Source: Forficula auricularia (lineage: Eukaryota > Arthropoda > Insecta > Dermaptera > Forficulidae). Taken from it: 64,000 nt of DNA. This document shows positions 10,681 to 20,179 of this stretch, one piece after another. Location: NCBI GenBank assembly GCA_024734495.1, contig JALMQS010000264.1, positions 868,001 through 932,000 of the forward strand. The letters are read 5' to 3'. The notes below the pieces were generated by a model. The model was given only the letters and a program-made list of their open reading frames with translations. It was not told the origin of the DNA and made no database searches. Position numbers and translations under genes: made by a program. Positions within the stretch are counted from its first letter, which is position 1; each line of letters begins with the position of its first letter.

Positions 10681-10898
10681 AAGGAGACAATAAAAGAGTG
10701 TGTAAAATGTTAACCTTTCATTCATAAATTAATTCCTGTGAATACATTGTAATAGACTGATGAAGAGGGCAAAGCCCTCGAAACTATAGTCTCGTTATAA
10801 ATAAATAAAATTTATAATTCCAGCAGAAGACACACTCTTTTATTGTCTCCTTCAATATATAAAAATTCTGCTACTCTCGGCAAAAACTTTCAATTTAA
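10681..10898 (+). mobile_element. Family B hammerhead fold-back element, copy 1, with target duplication
   Basis: Inserted in family C copy 1 and flanked by the 13-bp direct repeat CGGAAAAAAATTG (10668-10680 and 10899-10911). One end carries the terminal module in complement (TCTGCTACTCTCGGC, 10867-10881); the other starts at AAGGAGACAATAAAAG. It contains the best-paired hammerhead of the window. Length-variable direct repeats of this size suit target-primed retrotransposition. Confidence 0.8.
10757..10791 (+). ncRNA. Type I hammerhead ribozyme (family B), intact
   Basis: CTGATGA (10757-10763); stem II GAGGGC/GCCCTC (10765-10770 with 10774-10779) closed by AAA; GAAA (10780-10783); stem III AC/GU with TATA loop; GTC ending at 10791. 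Stem I: A10756-U10792 and G10755-C10793, a small internal loop, then a six-pair helix TTGTAA/TTATAA (10747-10752 with 10795-10800, one G-U). All canonical core residues are present. The near-identical copies at 22966-23000, 48332-48366 and 53346-53380 show successive decay. Confidence 0.88.
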
Positions 10899-11094
10899 CG
10901 GAAAAAAATTGTTATTTATAAAATTAAAATTTTTTTCCATTTTATAATCAGTTCTCTCTGACTCCTGAAGATGGGTTGAAATATATCGAATTCAAAACTC
11001 AATTTTGTTTTATTTCTTTTTTTGTGACACCTACCTCGTATATTACTGACGTTTTATTACTGTATGTAATGAAGCTGTTGAAGCTTTTATTTTT

Positions 11095-11400
11095 GTGATT
11101 ATTTTTTTTTCATGAAAATGATGAGAGAAGGAGTAACACCAACAAGGTGCAACCCCTAAAGCCCTGGGTTGGTCCCTCCATCGTGAAAAGAAGAAGAAAT
11201 AATTTTATGGGCTGGGCGGGGGTCGAAGGTTTCTGTGGATACGGGTCTTAAATAGCTGAATGTTATAAGTCGCGGGAAAGATGGTGGCAGGGAGCGAGTT
11301 CCAGTCTCTGGATAAAAGAGCTGGCGAAAGCGATTGTTCGACTTTTATCCAATTTGACAGCGAAGGGGTTCTGAGCGTTCGAAAAGCGCATGTTTCTCGT
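11095..11400 (-). mobile_element. Jockey/CR1-like LINE 3' fragment
   Basis: Minus-strand 3' region of the LINE at 3889-4990 and its relatives: poly-A tail in complement at about 11100-11110, then a 3' end shared with 14540-14690 and 59740-59850, then a coding remnant with the GCGAGTTCCAGTCTCTGGA stretch also seen at 15.8 kb. Too decayed to translate continuously. Confidence 0.7.
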
Positions 11401-11579
11401 AATTTGATTAAAATTTGAATTTTTATTTATGAACAAATAATATATTATAACTACGACGTTTCGATCGACTTATTCTACGATCGTTCTCAAGTATGACCAC
11501 CCAACCCGATTATAGGTTAACAAACATATGTGTCACTTAATTCCAAAATTGAAGAACTTTTATACAAGAAGTGAAAATT

Positions 11580-12235
11580 ATTTTTATTTTATTTATTCAT
11601 TTATTGCATATATAGAATGAGTAAAATTCAATTAAGAACAAATAAAATTGTGAACACATACAAAAAAAGAAGCATCCCTCTCCTTTCCTCACTCATTCAT
11701 TTATAATAAATGAAATGAGACGCAGATCACCCCCAATAAAATTATTTAAGCTCCTCAACTTCTGCAAGCTCAAAGGCCTTAAAATGTCCCAAAAATTTTC
11801 AATATTCTCAATAGAGTCCCTCAAATAAACTTGCCTCAAAGAATTATATATCGGACATACATTTAAAATATGAAATAGATTTTCATTTTCATACTTATTA
11901 CAAATGGAGGACATCATCTCAGGATTTATCCTGTGCCCAGAACCATTCAGCCAAAAATATAGTGTTTTAATATTGCCCACTCTAGCCTGATGAAGAATTC
12001 TCATCATCCGAATGGGAGCCCTCATTGCCAGAATTTCTCCCTGTCCATAATCGATTAATCTTTAAAGACGGGCAAATGAGGAATTCCCATTCTGTTGTGG
12101 TTCTCCATAAAATAATAAGCTTCTAGTTCACCTGTTAGGCTTTTTATGTTATCCCAAATTTCTTCTGGGTCCTGTCTAAGCCAAATTTCTGCTTTATTTA
12201 AAACATTGAAAAACTTTATCATTCCAATTTAAATC
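11580..12235 (-). pseudogene. LINE ORF2 C-terminal fragment with CCHC-like end, one frameshift
   Basis: Minus-strand reading gives IGMIKFFNVLNKAEIWL and then MENHNRMGIPHLPVFK (12231 to about 12060). After a 1-nt frameshift near 12057 it continues LIDYGQGEILAMRAP, with RMMRILHQARVGNIKTLYFW and WLNGSGHRINPEM, ending at a stop at 11693. The segment ICNKYENENLFHILNVC matches the zinc-knuckle-like C-x8-H-x4-C seen at the C-termini of several LINE ORF2 proteins; the first cysteine of the usual CCHC is missing. An AAATA-rich tail follows (about 11580-11620 in complement). RT and endonuclease are absent, and the clade is not assigned. Confidence 0.75.
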
Positions 12236-12528
12236 GATTGGATAACTGATCATTATTACTAAGGGTAACATATTTTTGGCAATCTACTAGTATATTCAGG
12301 CATTATGTTACTAGAATTTTATATAGCCATTTTAGGGCCCTTTTAAAAACATATGTAATTACACTTTTTGTTGAAATTCTTTTCTTATAATATAAGAAGT
12401 GAAAATTTAAACTTTTAAAGACTAGTAAAAGGAACTCTAATATAACTAATGCAACAAAATTGTTTCAAAAAAGTAGCCAAATAATTGCTATAATAATTAT
12501 CTATACCTATTATAATCGGTTTGCAAGA

Positions 12529-12566
12529 AATCACGTCGGCGCATGCACGACGACGCCGACGTGATT
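12529..12566. repeat. GC-rich perfect 13-bp hairpin
   Basis: AATCACGTCGGCG (12529-12541) pairs perfectly with CGCCGACGTGATT (12554-12566) around a 12-nt loop, in otherwise very AT-rich DNA. No T run follows as in a bacterial terminator, and the role is unknown. Confidence 0.8.
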
Positions 12567-12723
12567 GTTTTAATTTTAAAACTCACAAATAGTTCATGAC
12601 AAATAAAATTGATTAAAATTATGAAATTTAAATTAATATTATTATAATTTCCGTTCATAATTTGAAAGTTTATAATGGGAAATAAGGACAAGTTTTTAAG
12701 TGTGACTTTTTTATTTATCAACC

Positions 12724-12754
12724 AACGTTTCGTCGACTTTGCCGACTTCTTCAG
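12724..12754 (-). ncRNA. Type I hammerhead ribozyme (family D), intact, left arm
   Basis: Minus strand: CTGAAGA (12748-12754), stem II GTCGGC/GTCGAC around AAA (six pairs, one G-U), GAAAC, GTT with cleavage expected after the complement of 12724. Stem I is four pairs (AGCC with GGTT). Stem III is reduced to ACGU. Same sequence as the plus-strand copy at 12995-13025. Confidence 0.8.
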
Positions 12755-12994
12755 GGCTTCAAATAGTCATATCACACACATTTTTTATCTCCGTTACCAT
12801 TGAAGACCATCAGAAAATTAAATTTCAAAATTTTTTGGCACATTCACATAAACAATTTTCCTTTTCTTTTTTTATACTAACTATTATATTAGATAAAACA
12901 ATCTTAGAAATAACATAAATAGAATCAGGCAACACAGATTTAAAACAATAGAACGGAATCATCTTTACATATAGAAATTTCAAATTTTGAAGCC

Positions 12995-13025
12995 CTGAAG
13001 AAGTCGGCAAAGTCGACGAAACGTT
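12995..13025 (+). ncRNA. Type I hammerhead ribozyme (family D), intact, right arm
   Basis: CTGAAGA (12995-13001), stem II 13003-13008 with 13012-13017 around AAA, GAAA (13018-13021), C, then GTT ending at 13025. Stem I AGCC (12991-12994) pairs with GGTT (13026-13029). Cleavage at GUU is within the NUH rule known for hammerheads. Confidence 0.82.
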
Positions 13026-13304
13026 GGTTGATAAATAAAAAAGTCACCCATAAAAACTTGTCCTTATTTCCCATTATAAACTTTCAAACTAAATTATTAT
13101 TTTAAAACTCACTGTGGAGTCCAGAGGGAGTAGCCGGAGGCGGGCTTCGCAGCTGGTTTAATTAATATGGTTGAATTAATCTTTGGCTAGTAATAGCATT
13201 ATTAATAGCTATTATAAGATTGAAGACAATAAAATCCAAAGATTAACAACCCTAATGTGAAGTTATTTCAAAAGATGGCCCATTTACTCATCAAGATTTC
13301 AAAA

Positions 13305-13990
13305 TATGGGGCATAAAGATCTACCACATTTTGAAGAGGTATAAAAAATGAAAAAATTTAACTAGAAAAAAACTGAATACATTTTTGAAAAGAACATAAA
13401 ATAATTTTTTTTAATGTGTTTTAAACATTATATCAGACGGGAAAAAAGGGGAAGGGGGTCAAAAATGAAAATTCTAGCTCTTTCGACCAAACTCAACCAA
13501 ATTTTGTATACATATTATGTGGACTCCCAGAAGGCTAGAAATGCAAAAACTAACCACCCAAAATGAGGGGAAGGGTTAAAGATGAAAATTCTCAAACTAT
13601 GTATACAAAATTTGGTTAGTTTTTGCATTTCTAGCCTTCTGGGGGTCCACAGAATATGTATACAAAATTTGGTTCAGTTTTGTCAAAAGGGCTAGAATTT
13701 TCATTTTGGACCCTACCCCCCATTTTGGGTGGTTAGTTTTTGCATTTCTAGCCATTTTGAGGCCCACAGAATATGTATACAAAATTTGGTTGAGTTTGGT
13801 TTGGTCGAAAGGGCTAGAATTTTCTTTTTTGACCCACCCTCCCTTTTTTTTTGTCTGATAATGTTTAAAACACCTTTAAAAAAAATTTATTTTGTTATTT
13901 TCAAAAATATATTCAGTCTTTTTCTAGTTAATTTTTTTCATTTTTTATACCTCTTCAAAATGCAGTAGATATGTTTGCCCCACCCTGTAT
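13305..13990. mobile_element. Family E fold-back element, copy 1
   Basis: Termini carrying GGGGCA and CATTTTGAAGAGGTATAAAA are inverted at about 13310-13350 and 13945-13985. The interior holds three or more copies, in both orientations, of a 110-bp module (CAACCAAATTTTGTATACAT and GGCTAGAAATGCAAAAACTA). The same module appears at 39.7-40.2 kb and within family F elements at 47.3, 50.6 and 54.6 kb, and diverged at 35.2 kb. No protein is encoded. Confidence 0.75.
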
Positions 13991-14332
13991 ATAGTACTGA
14001 CTTACTACCTACTTACATTTTTCTTAAAAAAAATATGTTTATTTTCTTGCAAAATAATTTAATTTCGAAACATTATTTGATATTGGAATTATATAAGAAT
14101 GTTTAATATAAAATATCGGGGTAGAAATTAAGGGTTGTTTACCTTTACGTAGCAGGAGAGTGTCGTCAATGCTGCCTCGAGCATTTCTCGACACCGAATA
14201 AAGCAAGGAATAGAATGGAAAGAATCCCGTTGCTCGATAAGATTACTTAGCCTGGGCAAAATTCTTCGAAATATTAATAAAAATTCTCAAATGCATTTTT
14301 TATTATATTTACTTTTCTTTAATGATGAAGAT
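13991..14332. other. No gene recognised
   Basis: AT-rich unique-looking DNA. A short GC-richer piece at about 14130-14270 matches nothing else in the window. Confidence 0.4.
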
Positions 14333-14339
14333 TAATTAT

Positions 14340-14447
14340 TTGTATGAAAATTTTGTTTTTTTGCCGAAAGTAAAAGAGTTGTTGATTCATAAAGAGAAAT
14401 CAAAGAGGGTGTCCAATGTTTGATGAAACATATACATCAGTGGATGT
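14340..14447. mobile_element. Family A terminal fragment
   Basis: The terminal module (GCCGAAAGTAAAAGAG) followed by TTGTTGATTCATAAAGAGAA and a diverged CTCTGCTTGATG arm; the ribozyme half is absent. Similar orphan ends are at 16980-17040, 22465-22505, 37015-37065, 40305-40345 and 40998-41085. Confidence 0.65.
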
Positions 14448-14539
14448 TGGTGACTTTTAAACCCTGTTGTCCAAAAAAGTAGTATTCATTTTTTTTAATT
14501 TTATTTTAATCTTCGCTTTTTTGTGCAATTTTTTTTTAA

Positions 14540-14690
14540 TGAAAATGAGAGGAGTTACACCAAAAAGGTATATCCCCTAAAGGCCTGAGTTGGCCCCTCC
14601 ATTGTGAAAAGAAGAAGAAGTAGAAGGGATTTTATGGGCTGGGTAGGGGTCGAAGGTATCTGTGGATAGGGATCTTAAGGTAATTTTTTC
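14540..14690 (-). mobile_element. Jockey/CR1-like LINE 3' end fragment
   Basis: Minus-strand 3' end with its poly-A as a T run (14525-14540) and the shared 3' stretch that includes GGCCCCTCCATTGTGAAAAG. Same tail as 11095-11220 and the SINE at 14961-15322. Confidence 0.7.
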
Positions 14691-14960
14691 GCGACAATAC
14701 TAGCAAAAAGTTAATGCTAGAGTATATAGAACAGACAATAAGGATTCATAGTTCATAAGCCCAAAACTTTTTGCTGTTTATGTACCAATTCTAGTCAATC
14801 CCGTGCTCGTTTGACACCATTGTAAAGATTGGATATTTTTATATTAAAATGACAAATTAAATTTCTATAAAAATCGTTTTGTTATTTTTTAACAAATATA
14901 ATCAACGCCTACGTTATACCTTATGAAAATTATAATTTTGAAAAAATCTAGCGCATGTCC

Positions 14961-15322
14961 GCCTCCGTGGTGTAATGGTCAGAGTAACTGACTGGCAACC
15001 CGGAGGTCTCGGGTTCGATTCCCGGCTATACCCAGACATTTTTTCTGTAAGTATAGGGTCTGGTAATAAAAATTAAGTGGGAGATAAATTTAACCGAATT
15101 TATCGCGTGGAGAATTTACCACTGCTCGAAGCCCATAAAACCTTAGTAAATTGGATATTGAATTGTATCTAAGTTTCTGAGATTGGCTCGTGATCCCGGC
15201 TTCTTTTCCTTCTGCTCTGTTCTTCTCACGATGGAGGGGCCAGCCCATACAGGCCTTTAGGGGATCCATCTTCTGGTGTATCTCCTTCTCTCATCAATAT
15301 CATTAAAAAAAAAAAAAAAAAA
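14961..15322 (+). mobile_element. tRNA-headed SINE with LINE-like tail
   Basis: The head has an A-box-like GTGGTGTAATGGTCAGAGT (about 14973-14991) and a B-box-like GGTTCGATTCC (15012-15022) with a good T-arm (CGGG/CCCG). A unique body follows, then a tail (about 15215-15300: CACGATGGAGGGGCCAG and GGCCTTTAGGGGATCC) matching the 3' end of the Jockey-like LINE fragments at 14.6 and 59.8 kb in complement, and a poly-A of about 19. The pattern is that of a SINE mobilised by its partner LINE. No clear target duplication was found. Confidence 0.8.
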
Positions 15323-15734
15323 ATGCATCTTTCGCTGGTTAAATAAGTGCGCTGTTGCCAAAATGTTTTTAGTGAGAATGTTTTTTTATACATTTTTCAT
15401 TATTTATTCCTTATTATCTCAGAAACTCTGTTGTAGCTATGAATCAAAAGTGACTTAAAATATGTATTGTTTATTGTTTAATGTTGGTTTAGTTTTTTAT
15501 AAAAATGGTATCAAGGGTTTCTTAATTATAATTAAATATGTATGTAAATTTTTCTATGTCCCGTATAGTGCAATGCTAAAGAGCCCGAAAAACTCGATTT
15601 TTGTAATTAAATATCTCCGGAACTGTATTGTTCATAAATTTCATTTTGCCACCAATCGATGCAGAAGTATTTAAATAATAATATATCTAAATTTCAGAAA
15701 AATCCTAAGAAAACGCATTTGGCGGAATAACTAC

Positions 15735-16099
15735 CTTAAACAGCTGAAGGTTATTAGTCGCGGGGAAGACGGTGGCTGGGAGCGAGTTCCAGTCTCTGCA
15801 GGTCATAGGAATAAAAGAGTTGGCGTAAGCGCTTGTTCGATTTTTATCCAATTTGACAGCGAAGGGGTGCTGAGCGTTCGAAAACCGCGTGTTTCTCTTA
15901 AAGAGGGCTTTAGGGTGGATAATTGATTTCAGCTCGACTGAACAGACACCATGATAGTATCTCTAGTATAGGGAAAGGGTAGAAACGTTTCTTCGGCGAG
16001 CCAGGGAGTCGAGTGAGTTAGTTAGGGCCGGGTCTCCTATTAGTTTTACTGCTCGCTTCTGATTTGCACCCAGCATGGCAAGAATTTCATCGAATACAG
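15735..16099 (-). pseudogene. Jockey/CR1-like LINE coding fragment
   Basis: Minus-strand sequence collinear with the C-terminal coding part of the LINE at 3982-4400. For example GGGAGCGAGTTCCAGTCTCT parallels GGGAGTGAGTTCCAGTTCCT, and the TATCTCTAGTATAGGGAAAGG segment has its counterpart near 4250. Substitutions and stops prevent translation. A hAT-like MITE has inserted at its end. Confidence 0.75.
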
Positions 16100-16470
16100 C
16101 AGTGGTTCTTAACCTATGGGTCGCGAAGTATATTTTTTGGTTCGCGCAGGGTCGTTAAAAAATATTTAAATATTTTACTAGATTTATTTTCAATAAGTTT
16201 AAAAATATATCTTAATTTTCTCAATATTTTTTTTTAAATACCTACTTTTTTTATTAAATTTTTTTTGGATCGAAAAGTACCTTTTTTTTATTTTAATTGT
16301 ATAAAAAAATTTTATATGTGAGTAAATAAAAGGCCATCATTGTAAAATTGAAGAAAATTTCTCAAGTATGAATTAAAATAAGGTAATGTAAAAATTTGGC
16401 TTTTTTTTGGTCGCGACATGAACATAATTCTCAAATGTGGGTCGCAGATTAAAAAGGTTATGAACAACTG
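16100..16470. mobile_element. hAT-like MITE with 8-bp target duplication
   Basis: Starts CAGTGGTTCTTAACC and ends in the inverted GGTTATGAACAACTG. It is flanked by GAATACAG (16092-16099) and GAATACGG (16471-16478), a 7/8 match of the length expected for hAT transposons. The inner termini repeat GGGTCGCGA/GGTCGCGAC. It has no ORF. Confidence 0.85.
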
Positions 16471-16529
16471 GAATACGGCTATATATATATGGCGTTACAG
16501 TTACAGACTGTATATGTGTCAGTGAAATC

Positions 16530-16650
16530 CGTTCTTTAGGACGTTTTTTACGGTGTTGTTCTTAACCTCACATCCAACTCCGTTTAGTCGCCTTTTACGA
16601 CAAGCAGGGGATACTGTGGACCTATTCTACCCCCAGTCCACAGAGGGATT
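16530..16650. repeat. Repeat fragment with TACGACAAGCAGGGGATACT
   Basis: A GC-richer 110-bp stretch ending with an 8-T run. I recall this sequence style as widely dispersed in arthropod genomes, but cannot name the element. Single copy here. Confidence 0.4.
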
Positions 16651-16659
16651 TTTTTTTGC

Positions 16660-17530
16660 TTATCTTTAATTATTATCTCAAAAGTGTTCCAGCGGCTTTT
16701 GAGAAATTTTGATTAAAATAAATATTAAAGTACATTAAATAACAGTGGTAGTTAAAAGAGAACATAGTTTTATTATATATGTCTGTTGCATATAATAAAT
16801 TATGTTTTTCCATAATGAAATATCATCCCATAAAGTGAAATATATTTTTTAAAATGAAAAAGGGGGCATTTCGAAAATAACTATAATGGAAATATCTTTA
16901 AAAGTAAATAATCATCAATTATAGTGAACATGGTTCAAAGCTTTGGGAAAAATTGGTAACGTTATATTCGCACTATATATGTGTGAGTATTTATTTACAC
17001 CAAGCAGAGGACACACTCTTTAATTTAATCTTATAAATTATATGATCCTTGAAAATCTGTTTTTTCTCTTTTCTACATGCAAATGTAAAAATGCAAATAT
17101 TTATATTTTCGAAGTTGTTCAATAAATAAATAGATAAAAACAAGATCTCTTTAATAATTAAATAAATTATAGATTTATTTCAATGGGAATTTAGCAAAAA
17201 ACGAATAAAATTAAAATAAGCATTTTTTTCATGGTCATCTTGATATGTAGCAAAGTCATTTTTTCCGGTTTCACTCACTTATTATGTAAAGAGAAATGTA
17301 TGACATGTATTTCATATATTAGTAGTGACACTTTTTTTAGATCAAGGAGCAGACACACGCTTGTCGCTTCGAAGAGAGAATTAATTTCACTTGGATATTC
17401 TTTAAAAAACACATTAGCCTACAAATTACGTTGTTTCGTGGGATAATTGATGTAGGGTACTCTGTAAACCTGCCTGAGCGTAAACCAATAAGTTGAGTTT
17501 GTTGGTAACAATTAGTATCAGAAATATCAT
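16660..17530. other. No gene recognised
   Basis: AT-rich DNA with a family A right end at about 16985-17030 (ACCAAGCAGAGGACACACTC). A 71-codon frame at 17231-17446 shows no family motif. Confidence 0.45.
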
Positions 17531-17602
17531 TAAGAGTTGATTAAACTACTAGGTAGATTCATTATTTATGTGGAATTTACCTAGTAGTTTAATCAACTCT
17601 TA
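17531..17602. repeat. Hairpin with near-perfect 24-bp stem
   Basis: AAGAGTTGATTAAACTACTA (from 17531) pairs with its complement ending near 17602 around a loop of about 24 nt. The words TTTCACATAAACCGACTCC just downstream (17612) relate it to family C ends. Confidence 0.7.
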
Positions 17603-17760
17603 TTTAAAATGTTTCACATAAACCGACTCCAAATTACTTAAAAATTAGAACGTATAATTCTCTCTTTAATATTGTTTAAGACCAAACTTTTCCGAGTCGC
17701 GGCGCCTTTTTTCAATTAAAATTTTTCTATGGCGGCCTATCATAAGTAAAAGTAAATATT

Positions 17761-18900
17761 TCAAAATAAATAGCGTATTTGATCTCCCTAAATACTCTTG
17801 TAATAGAATCGATAAATATATATTGAAAATTAATAGTTTATTTTTCTATAAAAATCAAAAATTAAAACAACAGGGAGGGACCCTTTGCATACATTTCAGA
17901 TTTTTTCGAGGGTGTTAATGTTAAATTTTTTCCTTTTATATCAAAACAAATAGCGTATTTGGTCTCTCTAAATACTCTTGTATTAGATTGGATAAAAATA
18001 TCTTCAGAATTAATAATTTATTTTTCTATGAAAATCAAAAATTCAGACCACTGGGGGGACCCTTTGTATACATTTCAAATTTTTTCGAGGGTTTCAAAGT
18101 TAATTGTTTTTAATAAATATCATATTTGGTTTCTCTAAAAAATACTCTTGTAATAGTATCGACAAAAATATCTTGGGAATTAATATTTTATTTTTCTATG
18201 AAAATCAAAAATTCAGACCAGATGTGGGACCCTTTGTATAAATTTCAGATTTTTTCGAGGGTGTTAATGTTAAAGAGGCGACTGAGTGTCAGTGGCTAGA
18301 GTGTTGGATCGCTAACTCGAAAATCGCTGGTTTGAGACCGAGTCTCGGCAGATAGATATTTTCAGTCGCCTCCTCTTGGAAAGAAATGGCAACCTACCAA
18401 GAGTATAATTGCCTAGTAACCTCTCCAAATTAGCCGTTCGGAACCGGCATTAAAAAGTAGGTCCCATATATCTGTGTAAAACAAGTAAACACACTCAGCA
18501 CAGGTATATGTGGAGAGGAGCCGACACCCGTTTCGGGTATGGTACTCGAAGAAGAAGATCAAAACAAATAGCGTATTTGGTCTCTCTTAATACTCTTGTA
18601 TTAGATTCGATAAAAATATCTTCAGAATTAATCATTTATTTTTCTATGGAAATTAAAAATTCAGACCACAGGGGGACCCTTTGTATTCATTTCAGATTTT
18701 TTCGAAGATGTCAAAATTAAATTTTATCGCTATATATCAAAACAAATACCGAAATTGGCCTCTCTAAATACTCTTGTATTAGAATTGATAAAAATATTTT
18801 GAGAATTAATAGTTGTTTTTTTCTATGAAAATTCAGACCACAGGGGGGTAACCCTTTGTATATATTTCAGATTTTTTCGAGTGTGTCAAAGTTAAATTTA
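17761..18900 (+). repeat. Tandem repeat, 170-180 bp unit, five copies
   Basis: Units begin with CAAAACAAATAGCGTATTTG (or variants) at about 17761, 17941, 18110 (shortened), 18559 and 18736; each ends with a GACCCTTTGTATACATTTC and TTTTTTCGAGGGTGT region. An insertion at 18275-18558 splits the array after the third unit. No coding frame spans units. Confidence 0.85.
18275..18558 (+). mobile_element. SINE-like insertion with tRNA-like head
   Basis: Starts GAGGCGACTGAGTGTCAGTG, includes A-box-like GTGGCTAGAGTG and B-box-like GGTTTGAGACC, and ends in a GAA/GAAG repeat. It interrupts the tandem array. Two internal CGCC/GGCG-containing segments may fold. It is unrelated to the S-family SINEs. Confidence 0.6.
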
Positions 18901-19240
18901 CCCTATAGTTTTTACCCCTTCATTTTAGGGGTTGAAAGAGAATGTCTATGTTTTTTGTATTTTTCCTTTATTATTACCCTAAAGTATACCATTATGCCAA
19001 ATTTTATCATCATAGATTCATTTCATATATCTATTATATCGTAATATATTCAAATTTATCCTACAATCTTCACCCCTTCATTTTAGGGGTTGAAAGAAAG
19101 ATTTGGTTTTTGAAATTTCTCCTTAATTTATGTTCCAAATTCTACTATAATGCCAAATTTTAGCATTATAGGATCATTTTCTAATAAATAAATGCAAATT
19201 TACCCTAAAATCTTCACTCTTACATTTTAGGGGTTGAAAG
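18894..19240 (+). repeat. Tandem repeat, ~150 bp unit, three copies
   Basis: Each unit contains CCCCTTCATTTTAGGGGTTG (or a variant), a small CCCC/GGGG hairpin, at about 18917, 19074 and 19220. It directly follows the 180-bp array. Confidence 0.75.
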
Positions 19241-20179
19241 AGGAAAAATCTGCTTTTTTCGAATGTTTCTTTTATTAAAATGTTCAAATATTATGTGTAT
19301 TTTTTAATTTAATCAATGATAATAATTTGTAAATCCTATTCTCTTACTGGAATGATTAATCTGATCAAAAATGGAATTCTGGCACAATTATTTGTAACAG
19401 ATCAAATAACGTGGAAGATATTTATTTTTTAAAGGAAAAACTAAATAAATATTTTTTCATGGCATAAAAAAATTAGAATTAGCATGCTATTAGTGTTAAG
19501 AGTTGAACGAAATTAGGTTTCTCTGTTAATGTCTAAACCATCCTTAAAATTATTGCGCATATTTGTCTGATTGAGAAAATAAAATAAACTGGTTTAACAT
19601 TCCAGACGACTTACACATTACCTCTTATTTTATTGCTAGTGATTTTTTATGAAAATATTTATGAGGTGAAAACATTTTTGAAGAAACGTAAACAACGCCC
19701 CTCGCAGAAAAAATTGTATTATCGTTAAATCTCGAAAAAATGTGAAATAATTAGTGATTGATTAAAAAAAAATTTGAGATATTTTGAGAAAATTTAAAAA
19801 AAAACAACATGCCAGACAAGTCATATCCAAACATGACAGTGACAACGCATTACTAACTTGTTCGAATTTTCTGGAAAAAGGAAAGTTTTTGAAAAAATCA
19901 CTTGCTAAAAGAATTAATAGAATATTTTCATTCGAATATATAATTTCTATTATTTACATAGGAACAAATTTTCGTTCCTCCCCGCAAAATATAAATTTAA
20001 GCCCTCAGAAAAAAAGAACTTATACGAAACCATCCGAAAACTCTTATAACGATACTCTAGTGCCTAGTAGTACAAAATTTCAAATTATATAGTTACTATA
20101 TAGATTGAACATTGTGCTACTAGGGTAGGGATTTTTACGATTTTCTGCATTTTTCAACGAAATCTAGAGAGTCAGACTG
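19241..20179. other. No gene recognised
   Basis: AT-rich sequence. A 102-codon frame at 19784-20092 is lysine/asparagine/serine-rich, as expected for AT-rich non-coding DNA, with no motif and no neighbouring exon signals I trust. Confidence 0.4.

Larger units (their letters stand above)
10495..11075. mobile_element. Family C palindrome, copy 1, interrupted by family B
   Basis: Arms of about 100 bp (10555-10650 and 10955-11050) carry GAATTCGATATATTTCGGG and GTTTCACAAAAAAAGAAA in inverted orientation. The left side adds the recurrent end GGTTCTAGGTGAAACATTTT (about 10515-10534). A family B element (10681-10898) sits in the middle. Confidence 0.75.
12656..13087. mobile_element. Family D palindrome, copy 1, ribozyme on both strands
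   Basis: Arms (12656-12770 and 12990-13087) are nearly identical inverted copies, including GGGAAATAAGGACAAGTTTT and TTTATTTATCAACCAACG. The 220-bp middle is AT-rich with no coding frame. Each arm contains a hammerhead on the strand that reads outward, so transcription from either side ends with a ribozyme. Confidence 0.85.

Noticed and set aside
11456..11490. Hammerhead-like minus-strand motif (CTTGAGA ... CGATCGAAACGTC)
   Set aside because: The core CTGANGA is not present and the arrangement around GATCG allows other folds. Kept out of the ribozyme list.
12529..12566. Intrinsic transcription terminator
   Set aside because: It is a strong hairpin, but in a eukaryotic context and without a following T tract.
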